Below, in pieces: positions 45,340 to 54,045 of a stretch of DNA of 64,000 bases; positions within the stretch are counted from its first letter, which is position 1; each line of letters starts with the position of its first letter. The stretch is from assembly GCA_015061905.1 (NCBI GenBank), contig SUVQ01000001.1, positions 62,001 through 126,000 of the forward strand, written 5' to 3'. Origin of the DNA: Verrucomicrobiota bacterium. Lineage in GTDB: Bacteria > Verrucomicrobiota > Verrucomicrobiia > Opitutales > UBA953. Under the pieces are notes generated by a model. The model worked only from the letters and a program-made list of their open reading frames with translations, was not told the DNA's origin and made no database searches. The position numbers and the translations under genes were made by a program.

Positions 45340-46197
45340 TTAGCCCTTCTTAACTTTGCGCCCATTGCGACGAACAATAATATGAACGTTCGAGGGCTTG
45401 GATTTGATACGGGTCGGGAAGCCTTTCGCGAGCTGTCCCCACGGCGAGCTGAGATGCTGACGACCGCCGCCGCCTTTGGATTTACCCTGACCGCCGCCGT
45501 TCGGGTGGTCGACAGGATTCATCACCATACCGCGAACGCGCGGACGACGCCCGAGCCAACGATTGCGACCGGCTTTCCCCAAGGAGCGATTTTGGTGCTC
45601 GGAATTACCGACCTTTCCGACCGTTGCACGGCAATTCGCGTTCAAATAACGCTGCTCGCCGGACGGCATCTTAATGATTGCGAGATCTCCTTCAATACCG
45701 AGAAGCTGTGCAGCGTTCCCGGCGGAGCGAGCGATGCGGGCTCCCTGTCCGGGTTCCATTTCGATCGCATGGATATCCGTTGCCGGCGGAAGATAGCGCA
45801 ACTTCACGGAAATACCGGGAGTAAACTCTTCAACCGTTCCGGAAGCGGAGATAATCTGATCGCCGACATTCAAGCCGTTGGGAGCAAGAATATAAGCTTT
45901 TTCTCCGTCCGTATACTCAATCAAAGCGATGTTTGCAGAGCGGTTCGGATCGTATTCAAGAGCGAGAACCGTCGCGGGAACGTCGAGCTTAGCACGACGA
46001 AAATCAATGCGGCGATAAAGTTTCTTGTGTCCTCCGCCACGGCGACGGGAAGTGATGCGACCGTAGCAGTTACGTCCCTTAGGATTGTGGATGGATTCCA
46101 CGAGATCCTTTTCCGGACGCTTCTTGGAAAGCTCCTGCTTATTGCGGACGAGAAAACGCTGTCCGGGAGTAAGCGGGCGATTGGATGCGAGTGCCAT
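45340..46197 (-). CDS. rplB: 50S ribosomal protein L2
   Basis: The 285-residue protein has GRNCYGRITSRRRGGGHKK and the peptidyl-transferase-proximal VMNPVDHPNGGGQGKSKGG with the conserved histidine. Normal length. Confidence 0.96.
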   Translation of the reverse strand: MALASNRPLTPGQRFLVRNKQELSKKRPEKDLVESIHNPKGRNCYGRITSRRRGGGHKKLYRRIDFRRAKLDVPATVLALEYDPNRSANIALIEYTDGEKAYILAPNGLNVGDQIISASGTVEEFTPGISVKLRYLPPATDIHAIEMEPGQGARIARSAGNAAQLLGIEGDLAIIKMPSGEQRYLNANCRATVGKVGNSEHQNRSLGKAGRNRWLGRRPRVRGMVMNPVDHPNGGGQGKSKGGGGRQHLSSPWGQLAKGFPTRIKSKPSNVHIIVRRNGRKVKKG

Positions 46198-46215
46198 TTT
46201 CGGTATCCTCTACTA

Positions 46216-46503
46216 TTAAATGAGTTCGATTTTGTCGCCCTTCTTAAGGGTAACAATCGCTTTCTTAACGTCCGGAGCCTTAATGATTTCTCCGCGTTTC
46301 GTGCGGGACATCTTTTGCTTGCCCTTAGCGTTAAGAATGTTAACGCGCGTCACGGTTACCTTGAATTGAGCCTCAACGGCAGCGGCAACTTCCTTGCGAT
46401 CAGCGCAGGGATAGATTTCGAAGACATATTTATTGTCTTCCGCGAACGCAGCGGTCTTTTCAGAGACGAGCGGACGCTTGATAACACTGTATGCAGGTTT
46501 CAT
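46216..46503 (-). CDS. rplW: 50S ribosomal protein L23
   Basis: The 95-residue protein has VIKRPLVSEKTAAFAEDNKY and NILNAKGKQKMSRTKRG. It forms the docking site for signal recognition particle and trigger factor at the exit. Confidence 0.95.
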   Translation of the reverse strand: MKPAYSVIKRPLVSEKTAAFAEDNKYVFEIYPCADRKEVAAAVEAQFKVTVTRVNILNAKGKQKMSRTKRGEIIKAPDVKKAIVTLKKGDKIELI

Positions 46504-46517
46504 TCTTGAAAATCTCC

Positions 46518-47141
46518 TTATTTAACGCGTTCAAGAATCTTGTTCAAGCCCTGTTCGCTGACAAGAACCTGATCAAACGAAACGAGGTCAAGCGCATTGA
46601 GAGTGTCGGCTTCAACACAGGAAACGCGAGCAATATTTCGCGTAGCGAGAGCCGCATTTTCATCCCAAGCGTCAGCCACGACAAGGAGTTTGCCCTTCGG
46701 GAAAACCTTGGTGAACACACCGCTCATCGTTTTCGTCTTTCCGTCTGCGGACTCAAGGCGTTCGATGACGTTCAAGCCGCCTTCCGATGCGAGATCAACG
46801 AGCGCACGCGAAAGAGCAAGTTTCTTGACGTTTGTCGTGATGGCTTTGGACCAATCGCGGGGACGCGGACCGAAAACAACGCCGCCCTTGTAGAGCTGGG
46901 GAGCGCGCTTGTCTCCGTGACGAGCACCGCCGGAACCTTTTTGGGGACCTTGTTTCTTACCGGAACCGGCGACTTCGCCGTAATCCTTGGTCTTGGCATT
47001 CCCCTGACGGAGGTTCGCCTGATAAGCGATAATTGCCTGCTTCAACGCGGCAATACCCTTGCCTTCTTCGAGAGCCGGGAACGCTTCAAATTCCTTTTCG
47101 GAGAAAGAGCTACCGTCAACCGTGTAAACTTTAAGTTTCAT
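46518..47141 (-). CDS. rplD: 50S ribosomal protein L4
   Basis: The 207-residue protein has the tunnel loop region (EVAGSGKKQGPQKGSGGARHG) and GGVVFGPRPRDWSKAI. In enterobacteria L4 represses the S10 operon; whether it does so here is unknown. Confidence 0.95.
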   Translation of the reverse strand: MKLKVYTVDGSSFSEKEFEAFPALEEGKGIAALKQAIIAYQANLRQGNAKTKDYGEVAGSGKKQGPQKGSGGARHGDKRAPQLYKGGVVFGPRPRDWSKAITTNVKKLALSRALVDLASEGGLNVIERLESADGKTKTMSGVFTKVFPKGKLLVVADAWDENAALATRNIARVSCVEADTLNALDLVSFDQVLVSEQGLNKILERVK

Positions 47142-47162
47142 AACTTCGGTGTCCTTTCCTTA

Positions 47163-47798
47163 TTATTTCGCTTTTTTCGCTTCGCGAACAAAAACCAAAT
47201 CACCGTTTGCTCCCGGGAACGAGCCCTTAATGAGAATCAGGTTTTGGTCTTCCAAAACTTTTACAACCGTCAAATTTTGGACGGTGCGGCGAACTTGCCC
47301 CATATGACCGGGCATGTCCTTACCTTTGAAAACGTGACCCGGTGTTTGGCGCATACCGATGGAACCCGGGCGACGGTGCATCATGTGCCCGTGAGAATCC
47401 GGCTGTCCCGCTTGGTTGTGGCGCTTAACGTTACCTTGGAAACCACGACCTTTCGTCGTTCCGATAACGTCAACGATCTGACCTTCCTTGAAAGTCGCGA
47501 CCGTAAGCACATCCCCGACCTTATATTCGGGGGCTTTGTCGTCAAAGCGGATTTCTCCGAGCACAGAGTGCGGATCAATTCCGGCTTTTTCGAAGTGACC
47601 TTGAACCGGCTTGGTCAAGCGTTCTTTTTTCTGAGTGCCGTAGGCAATTTGAACGGCGTTGTATCCGTCAGACTCAACGGTCTTGACTTGGACTACAGGG
47701 CACGGACCCGCTTGCACTACGGTCACGGGAACGAGTGTATTGTTCCCGTCGTAGATTTGGGTCATCCCAATTTTTTTGCCAATCAGTTGTAACTTCAT
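47163..47798 (-). CDS. rplC: 50S ribosomal protein L3
   Basis: The start is ATG 47798 (MKLQLIGKKIGMTQIYD). The 211-residue protein has the QPDSHGHMMHRRPGSIGMRQ segment with the Gln that is methylated in Escherichia coli L3 nearby. It begins after an unusually long 150-base spacer following rpsJ. Confidence 0.95.
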   Translation of the reverse strand: MKLQLIGKKIGMTQIYDGNNTLVPVTVVQAGPCPVVQVKTVESDGYNAVQIAYGTQKKERLTKPVQGHFEKAGIDPHSVLGEIRFDDKAPEYKVGDVLTVATFKEGQIVDVIGTTKGRGFQGNVKRHNQAGQPDSHGHMMHRRPGSIGMRQTPGHVFKGKDMPGHMGQVRRTVQNLTVVKVLEDQNLILIKGSFPGANGDLVFVREAKKAK

Positions 47799-47948
47799 AG
47801 CTAAGAGGCAGGTGGAGTTTAATTCCGTTTGCACAGACCTGCTTTAGGCTGCATAAATCAGTATGTTAGTGATCTAATTCTCTTACAGACCTAACGCAAT
47901 CCGAATAAACGAAAATATACGGTTTATGTTTAATCGGTTAAGCGGGAA
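47799..47948 (-). promoter_or_regulatory. long AT-rich spacer between rpsJ and rplC
   Basis: The 150-base gap is AT-rich, has no gene and contains the direct repeat CAGACCT (about 47836 and 47891). No iterated motif and no clear terminator is seen. It may hold a secondary promoter or a leader for the rplC-onward genes. Confidence 0.35.
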
Positions 47949-48257
47949 TTAGACATTGATTGAAATATCAACGCCCGCGGGAAGGTTCAATTTTTTCAGT
48001 TCATCGACGGTCTGAGCCGTCGGTCCGATGATGTCGATCAGGCGCTTGTGTGTGCGCTGTTCGAATTGATCCATCGACTTTTTGTCAACGTGCGGGGAAC
48101 GGTTAACCGTCCAGCGTTCGATTCCCGTCGGCAGCGGCACGGGCCCCGAAACACGGGCTCCGGTGCGCTTGGCGGTTTCAACGATATCGCCCGCAGATTG
48201 ATCAATGACGCGATAGTCAAAGCCTTTCAGTTTAATGCGGATTTTTTGAGCGCTCAT
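47949..48257 (-). CDS. rpsJ: 30S ribosomal protein S10
   Basis: The 102-residue protein has [39 protein letters not shown] and the C-terminal [16 protein letters not shown]. tuf, which usually precedes rpsJ, is absent; fusA is directly upstream. Confidence 0.95.
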   Translation of the reverse strand: MSAQKIRIKLKGFDYRVIDQSAGDIVETAKRTGARVSGPVPLPTGIERWTVNRSPHVDKKSMDQFEQRTHKRLIDIIGPTAQTVDELKKLNLPAGVDISINV

Positions 48258-48293
48258 AGTTGTGCGTTTTGTAAAGTGTTATTAGAACCGCGC

Positions 48294-50441
48294 TTAGGAA
48301 CGAGCCGGCGCACGGGATGCGGTTTCAACGATTTCCTTCAGAACATTGGCGGGAACCTGTTCAAAGTGATCCGGTTCCATCGTGTAGGAAGCACGCCCCT
48401 TCGAGAGGGAGCGAACGTCCGTCGCATAGCCGAACATGGTCTGAAGCGGAACAAACGCGTTAATCGTGCAAACACCGTTCTTCGTTTCCATGTTCTGAAT
48501 CTGTCCGCGACGGCGATTCAGGTCGCCCATAATATCGCCCTGATATTCTTCCGGCGTAACCACTTCGACCTTCGTAATCGGTTCGAGCAGAATCGGAGAA
48601 GCATTCTTCATCGCATCTTTCAAAGCGAAGATACCCGCCATACGGAACGCCATTTCGTTCGAGTCGACTTCGTGATAAGAACCGAACACGATACGCGCCT
48701 TGAAGTCTATAACCGGATACCCGGCGATCGTCCCGTTGTTGGCTGCTTCCTGAATACCTTCCGTCGTCGGCTTAATGTATTCTTTCGGAATAACACCGCC
48801 AACAATTTCATTGATGATTTCAATACCCTTGCCCGGATTCGGTTCGATTTCGATTTCGGCGTGACCGTATTGACCGCGACCGCCGGACTGGCGAACGAAT
48901 TTACCGATACCGCGTGCAGGACCGGTAATCGTTTCACGATAAGAAATTTGCGGACGCCCAGCCTTCGCATCGACCTTGAACTCACGGCGGAGACGGTCAA
49001 CGATAATATCAAGGTGGAGCTCACCCATACCGGAAATAATGGTCTGTCCTGTTTCCTGGTCGGAGGAAACGCGGAACGTCGGGTCTTCTTGAGCAAGACG
49101 TTGCAACCCGATCGAGAGTTTTTCCTGGTCAGCCTTGGTCGCCGGCTCAATCGACATGGAGATAACCGGTTCCGGGAACGACGGCGGTTCGAGAACCGTA
49201 TCTTCTTCGCGCGTGCAAAGGGTGTCGCCGGTAACGATTTCTTTCGGACCGATAAGTGCACAAATGTCTCCGGAATACGCAGTGTCGATTTCTTCGCGAT
49301 CCATTGCCTTCATAATCATGAGGCGGGAAACGCGTTCCGTCTTGCGCGTGCGGGGATTGTAAAGCGCGTCACCTTTCTTGAGAGTTCCGCGATAGAGGCG
49401 GAAGAACACGAGCTGACCGACATACGGGTCGGACCAAAGCTTGAAGCAAAGACCAATCGGCTTTTCGTTGTCGTCCGGTTCAATTCCGACTTCAGTTGCT
49501 CCGTCGTCCTTGAAAGCCTTCATCGGCGGAAGGTCGAGCGGGGACGGGAGGTAATCGACAACGGCGTCGAGCACCATCTGAACGCCCTTATTCTTAAAAG
49601 AAGAACCCGGAATGACACCGACAAAGTTCAGAGAGAGGGTTGCCTTACGAATCGCGACACGGAGTTCGTCTGCCGTAATTTCCTGCCCGTCAAGATATTT
49701 CTCGGCGATGGTGTCATCGAAATCGGAAACCGCTTCGATGAGGGCTTCACGATATTTTTCGTAATCAGCCTTGAGGTCGGCGGGAACATCCGTCTTCGCA
49801 TACTTCATTCCCTTCGGGTCGGAATCGTCATAAACGTAAGCGATTCCCTTAACGAGGTCGACGAGACCCGTGAACGTGTCTCCTGCGCCAATCGGAATAA
49901 AGAGCGGATGCGCGTTCCCGCGAAGTTTTTCGCGAATACCGTTGACAGCATTGAAGAAGTCAGCTCCCGTGCGGTCCATCTTATTGATGTAGGCGATGCG
50001 CGGAACGCTATACTTGTTCATCTGACGCCAAACGGTTTCAGACTGCGGCTGAACACCGGCGACAGCACAGAAAACAGCGACGGCACCGTCGAGAACGCGA
50101 AGAGAGCGTTCAACTTCAGCCGTAAAGTCAACGTGCCCCGGAGTATCGATAACGTTCAGACGGTGCGGAATTTTAGCAAACGGACCGTCGGCAACCGTCC
50201 AACCGCAGGAGACCGCTGCAGAGGTAATCGTAATACCGCGTTCCTGTTCCTGTTCCATCCAGTCCGTGGTTGCGGCGCCTTCGTGAACTTCACCCGTTTT
50301 GTGAATAACACCGGCGTAAAACAGGATACGCTCAGACGTCGTCGTTTTTCCGGCGTCAATGTGAGCCGCGATACCGAAGTTGCGGGTATATTCGAGCGGC
50401 GTGCCGCGGGAAGAGGAATTTTTGGCGGAAAGTGTTGCCAT
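48294..50441 (-). CDS. fusA: Elongation factor G
   Basis: The 715-residue translational GTPase has G1 AHIDAGKTTT, switch II DTPGHVD, G4 NKMD and the domain IV loop regions (VDSNEMAFRMAG). It drives translocation. It lies between rpsG and rpsJ in the str operon. Confidence 0.97.
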   Translation of the reverse strand: MATLSAKNSSSRGTPLEYTRNFGIAAHIDAGKTTTSERILFYAGVIHKTGEVHEGAATTDWMEQEQERGITITSAAVSCGWTVADGPFAKIPHRLNVIDTPGHVDFTAEVERSLRVLDGAVAVFCAVAGVQPQSETVWRQMNKYSVPRIAYINKMDRTGADFFNAVNGIREKLRGNAHPLFIPIGAGDTFTGLVDLVKGIAYVYDDSDPKGMKYAKTDVPADLKADYEKYREALIEAVSDFDDTIAEKYLDGQEITADELRVAIRKATLSLNFVGVIPGSSFKNKGVQMVLDAVVDYLPSPLDLPPMKAFKDDGATEVGIEPDDNEKPIGLCFKLWSDPYVGQLVFFRLYRGTLKKGDALYNPRTRKTERVSRLMIMKAMDREEIDTAYSGDICALIGPKEIVTGDTLCTREEDTVLEPPSFPEPVISMSIEPATKADQEKLSIGLQRLAQEDPTFRVSSDQETGQTIISGMGELHLDIIVDRLRREFKVDAKAGRPQISYRETITGPARGIGKFVRQSGGRGQYGHAEIEIEPNPGKGIEIINEIVGGVIPKEYIKPTTEGIQEAANNGTIAGYPVIDFKARIVFGSYHEVDSNEMAFRMAGIFALKDAMKNASPILLEPITKVEVVTPEEYQGDIMGDLNRRRGQIQNMETKNGVCTINAFVPLQTMFGYATDVRSLSKGRASYTMEPDHFEQVPANVLKEIVETASRAPARS

Positions 50442-50463
50442 AACGTTATCGACAAAAAGTTAA

Positions 50464-50946
50464 TTAGTTGTTGCCCCAGCGAAGGTGAGCGAACGCACGA
50501 TTCGCCTGCGCCATCTTGTGGGTTTCTTCGCGTTTTTTAACGACCGATCCCGTGTTGTTGTAGGCATCGATAAATTCCGCAGCGAGAGATTCCACCATCG
50601 GCTGTCCTTTGCGTCCGGCAGCCGCGTTCACGAGCCAGCGGAAAGCCATGCTCGTTTGGCGCTCGTGAGAAATTTCGACGGGAACCTGATAGGTCGCACC
50701 GCCGACGCGACGGCTTTTGACTTCCAATTTCGGGCGGCAGTTTTCCAACGCACCGAGGAGAAGTTCCATCGGATCACCCTTTTCAAGTTTTTCGCTGACG
50801 CGTTCAATCGCACCGTAAACGATGCGTTGTGCGACCGTCTTTTTGCCGTTTTTCATAACGACATTAATCAGCTGGCTCACCAGCGGGCTGTTATAACGGG
50901 AATCCGGCTTGTGCGGGTTCTTAGTGGCTCGACGACGACGAGACAT
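50464..50946 (-). CDS. rpsG: 30S ribosomal protein S7
   Basis: The 160-residue protein begins MSRRRRATKNPHKPDSRYNS and contains LINVVMKNGKKTVAQRIVYGA and VGGATYQVPVEISHERQ. Slightly longer than the Escherichia coli protein core. Confidence 0.95.
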   Translation of the reverse strand: MSRRRRATKNPHKPDSRYNSPLVSQLINVVMKNGKKTVAQRIVYGAIERVSEKLEKGDPMELLLGALENCRPKLEVKSRRVGGATYQVPVEISHERQTSMAFRWLVNAAAGRKGQPMVESLAAEFIDAYNNTGSVVKKREETHKMAQANRAFAHLRWGNN

Positions 50947-50969
50947 GGTCTTTTTTCCTTCTTTAAAAA

Positions 50970-51350
50970 TTATTTACCGGCTTTCGGACGCTTAACACCG
51001 TATTTAGAGCGGCTACGGCGACGTTTTTCAACCCCGGCGCAATCCAACGGACCGCGAACGATGTGGTAACGCACACCCGGCAAGTCCTTAACACGACCGC
51101 CGCGAACGAGCACAACACTGTGTTCCTGAAGCTTGTGCCCTTCGTCCGGAATATAGGAAATGACTTCGACACCGGTCGTAAGGCGCACTTTTGCGACTTT
51201 ACGCTGAGCCGAATTCGGCTTTTTCGGCGTGCGGGTCATAACCTGAATGCACACGCCGCGTCTAAACGGAGAGCAATTCAAGGCGGGTGATTTCGACTTG
51301 ATGTTGGCTTTATTCCGCGGCTTGCGGACGAGTTGATTAATCGTTGGCAT
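50970..51350 (-). CDS. rpsL: 30S ribosomal protein S12
   Basis: The 126-residue protein begins [12 protein letters not shown] and has [16 protein letters not shown] and [18 protein letters not shown], with the lysines corresponding to the streptomycin-sensitive state. It is the first gene of the superoperon; rpoB/rpoC are not upstream. Confidence 0.96.
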   Translation of the reverse strand: MPTINQLVRKPRNKANIKSKSPALNCSPFRRGVCIQVMTRTPKKPNSAQRKVAKVRLTTGVEVISYIPDEGHKLQEHSVVLVRGGRVKDLPGVRYHIVRGPLDCAGVEKRRRSRSKYGVKRPKAGK

Positions 51351-51392
51351 TGAAGCTAAACTAAAAAAAATTTGAATGAATAGGAACGGCTA

Positions 51393-51420
51393 TTAATAAC
51401 TTTTTTGCGTTCCCGCGCAA
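51393..51420 (-). promoter_or_regulatory. candidate promoter of the ribosomal superoperon
   Basis: On the minus strand TTGCGC (51420-51415) and TATTAA (51398-51393) are 16 bases apart, with one iterated motif copy in the spacer. It lies 43 bases before the rpsL start. Weak consensus match. Confidence 0.4.
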
Positions 51421-51571
51421 GCTCTTTTTCAAAAATTTTTGAAATTTTTCTTGATTCCCGATAAGAAAGCCTTATGCGGGACAGTTCCCGACTCAAGATT
51501 TCTGCCCCGCAAAGGCGCGTTCCCGCGATTTACGCTTGTTCCCGACGCCCTTTCCTGCAAATCTTCACTGC

Positions 51572-53050
51572 ATGAAAAATGCTTTTTTCGGGATTCTCGC
51601 CTTTCTTCTCGGAATGTTTTCCGTGCTCGCCGAACCGTCAACCCCGACGGGTAACGTTCCCGCGGCACCAACAAGTGAAACGAAAAAAATCGTCGTCGTT
51701 CCCGTGCGCGGCGAAATCAACAACGCCAACTGGTATATTTTTCGCCGCGGCGTAAAAAAAGCTCTCACCGACCGCGCGGACGCACTCGTTCTCGATATCG
51801 ATACGCCCGGCGGAGACCTCGCCGTAACGCTCGACTATATTTCCGCTTTGCAAAAGTTCCCCGGCAAAACCCTCGCCTTCGTCAATCCCGATGCCATTTC
51901 CGCCGGTGCTTACATTTCGGGTGCCACACAAAAAATCTTTTTTGCACCCGACGGAAAAATCGGAGCCGCAGCCGTTGTTTCCGGCAACGGCGAAGATGTC
52001 GATAAAACCATGAAAATGAAAATCGACTCCTATCTCGCCGCACTTACGAAAACATTTTCCAAAGAAAACCCGCGCCGAGCCGACGTCTTGCGCGCAATGT
52101 TCGACGCAGACTACGTTTTAAAAATCGACGGGGAAGTTCTGAAAGACCGCAACGGCGATCCCGTAAAACCGGCGGGAACGCTACTCACGCTCACGGCGGA
52201 AGAAGCAATGCGCCCCGTCGGAACTCCCGCCGCGCCGCTTTTCGGAGCCGGCATCTACGAAAACATCGACGCAATGCTCGCCGCCGAGTTCGCGGGAACG
52301 CCCTATTCCGTCGAAAAAATCGAACCCGTCGGGTTGGAACGCCTTGCCCAACTCGCCGCACCTTTTCTTCCCGTCCTGCTCGGGCTTGGCATGCTCCTGA
52401 TTTTTATCGAAATCAAATCGCCGGGCTTTGGCGTTCCCGGAATTTCCGGCATCGCGCTTATCGGGCTTTATTTCGCGCTCCAGCACGCGGCGGGGCTCGC
52501 CGGCTACGAAGGCGTTCTGCTCTTTTTCGCCGGCGTCGCTCTGATTCTCATCGAAATCTTCCTCGTCCCCGGCGTTTTTGTTTTCGCCGTCGCCGGCATC
52601 GCCTGCATCATCGGAAGTATTTTTTGGAGCGGTATCGATATTTGGCAACTCCCCGACGGGTCTTACGATTTCGACTGGGAAATGCTGTCCACTCCGCTTG
52701 AACACTTGGGGCTGACGGTTGTAACGATTTTCGCGGCAACGCTTCTTGCATGGAAACTCCTCCCGGCAAAATGGTTTCGCGACAAAATTGTTCTTCAAAA
52801 CAAAATCGGAGAATTTGAGGACACCCGCGTCCAAGGCGCACGCTCCCGAAGCGAAAATCTTCCCGAAGTCGGCGCCACGGGAACGGCACTGACGGATTTT
52901 CGTCCGCTCGGCATCGTTGAAATCGACGGACACCAGTTCGAAGCCTCCGCCGAAAGCGGTGCCATCCAGCGCGGGAACGCCATCGCGGTCGTCGGCTTTC
53001 GCGACTTCGAGCTGATCGTTCGCAGAACCGACACGACGCCTTCCCGCTAA
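51572..53050 (+). CDS. NfeD-type membrane serine protease
   Basis: The start is ATG 51572 (MKNAFFGILAFLLGMFSVLA signal segment). The 492-residue protein has a ClpP-like N-terminal domain (VVVPVRGEINNANW; LVLDIDTPGGDL; NPDAISAGAYISGA with the catalytic-type Ser; GKIGAAAVV), four to six membrane segments (about 260-400) and a C-terminal OB-fold NfeD domain (GATGTALTDFRPLG, DGHQFEA). NfeD proteins work with flotillin-like FloA/stomatins in membrane quality control. floA lies 3.4 kb downstream, with three unknown genes between. Confidence 0.88.
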   Translation: MKNAFFGILAFLLGMFSVLAEPSTPTGNVPAAPTSETKKIVVVPVRGEINNANWYIFRRGVKKALTDRADALVLDIDTPGGDLAVTLDYISALQKFPGKTLAFVNPDAISAGAYISGATQKIFFAPDGKIGAAAVVSGNGEDVDKTMKMKIDSYLAALTKTFSKENPRRADVLRAMFDADYVLKIDGEVLKDRNGDPVKPAGTLLTLTAEEAMRPVGTPAAPLFGAGIYENIDAMLAAEFAGTPYSVEKIEPVGLERLAQLAAPFLPVLLGLGMLLIFIEIKSPGFGVPGISGIALIGLYFALQHAAGLAGYEGVLLFFAGVALILIEIFLVPGVFVFAVAGIACIIGSIFWSGIDIWQLPDGSYDFDWEMLSTPLEHLGLTVVTIFAATLLAWKLLPAKWFRDKIVLQNKIGEFEDTRVQGARSRSENLPEVGATGTALTDFRPLGIVEIDGHQFEASAESGAIQRGNAIAVVGFRDFELIVRRTDTTPSR

Positions 53051-53074
53051 ATCTTTTCTTTTTATAAAAAACAA

Positions 53075-53122
53075 AAAAACGTTCCCGCTAAAAACTGCTT
53101 TCGCCGCACGGGAACGTTTTTT
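53075..53122. terminator. intrinsic terminator after nfeD (inverted motif pair)
   Basis: CGTTCCCG (53080-53087) pairs with CGGGAACG (53109-53116), extended by A run on the left against T run on the right (53117-53123). Confidence 0.85.
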
Positions 53123-53133
53123 TATTTGACGGG

Positions 53134-54027
53134 ATGTTTTTAAACACTACTTTCGCGGTTGTGTTTTGTATCTCGAAATTATTTTGCGCGTGTTGCATTG
53201 CTTTTATCGGCTTCTGCCTTCCGCTTGAAGCGGGAACGTTTTTCCGGGGAGAGCTGGAGGAATTTTTGGACGAATATGTTTCGAAGCCGCCGTATAACCC
53301 GCAACGCGCGCGGGAAAAAGTGCGTGCGTTTTTGGAGCAAAATCAAAACCAAGGATCTGCAGTTCCGCTCAAATACGACCCGCGCGGGAATTGGCAGGTT
53401 TATTACTACATGGAGAAGCATTCTAAACTGACGCGCGGTGCGCAGTTTTATGCGATTTTACAGGCGTTGGATTTCGTTGAGCGCAATCAAAAGCACAAGC
53501 GTGTTGAGCGACAACGCGGAGCACTGATTGCGCTGAGTGAAATCATTTCCGTGGTTGCGTATTCGTCCCCGCCGCCTTACGAAAAACCGGGCTTTGAGCG
53601 GAAGAACGGAAAAGTTCCCGAGTGGCAACTGCAGGAACGCGACGCACTTCGCCTCTTACTCGAAGCCGGTTGGCTGACCCCGTATTTCGGGACGGAACTG
53701 GTGGAAAAAGATGAAAAGGCGGCGGAATATTTTGTGCGGGATTTTGAACATCACATTCGGGAGGCGCGTCTCAGCGGGAAAAAATTTTATCCGTATGCGT
53801 GTTGGCAGTCGGAGCGATTTATTCCGAAGTATTATGCGAAAAGACCGGTCGCGCAGGCGCGGCTTTATTTCCGGCTTTCGTGGATGTATCTGCACTTGGA
53901 GGAATACAACAAAGCAAAGGTCGCGGCGCGGAAAATTCCTAAAATCAGCGGCATGGAGGAAGCGGGCGACCGTTTCATAAAATACGCGGACGAAGAGCTG
54001 AAAAAACGGCGTTCCCGCAAAAAATAA
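53134..54027 (+). CDS. Secreted helical protein of unknown function
   Basis: The 297-residue protein has an N-terminal hydrophobic signal (about 5-32) and a helical, charged body rich in Arg, Lys and Tyr (YYYMEKHSKL; ARLYFRLSWMYLHLEEYNKAK) whose end resembles one TPR-like helix pair. It begins 11 bases after the nfeD terminator. First of three unknown genes between nfeD and floA. Confidence 0.6.
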   Translation: MFLNTTFAVVFCISKLFCACCIAFIGFCLPLEAGTFFRGELEEFLDEYVSKPPYNPQRAREKVRAFLEQNQNQGSAVPLKYDPRGNWQVYYYMEKHSKLTRGAQFYAILQALDFVERNQKHKRVERQRGALIALSEIISVVAYSSPPPYEKPGFERKNGKVPEWQLQERDALRLLLEAGWLTPYFGTELVEKDEKAAEYFVRDFEHHIREARLSGKKFYPYACWQSERFIPKYYAKRPVAQARLYFRLSWMYLHLEEYNKAKVAARKIPKISGMEEAGDRFIKYADEELKKRRSRKK

Positions 54028-54045
54028 ATCTCTTATGAAAAGAAA

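Noticed and set aside
48048-50540. An 830-codon open frame opposite fusA and rpsJ
   Set aside because: Antisense shadow of clearly conserved genes; Arg/Phe/Asn-rich, no recognisable domain.
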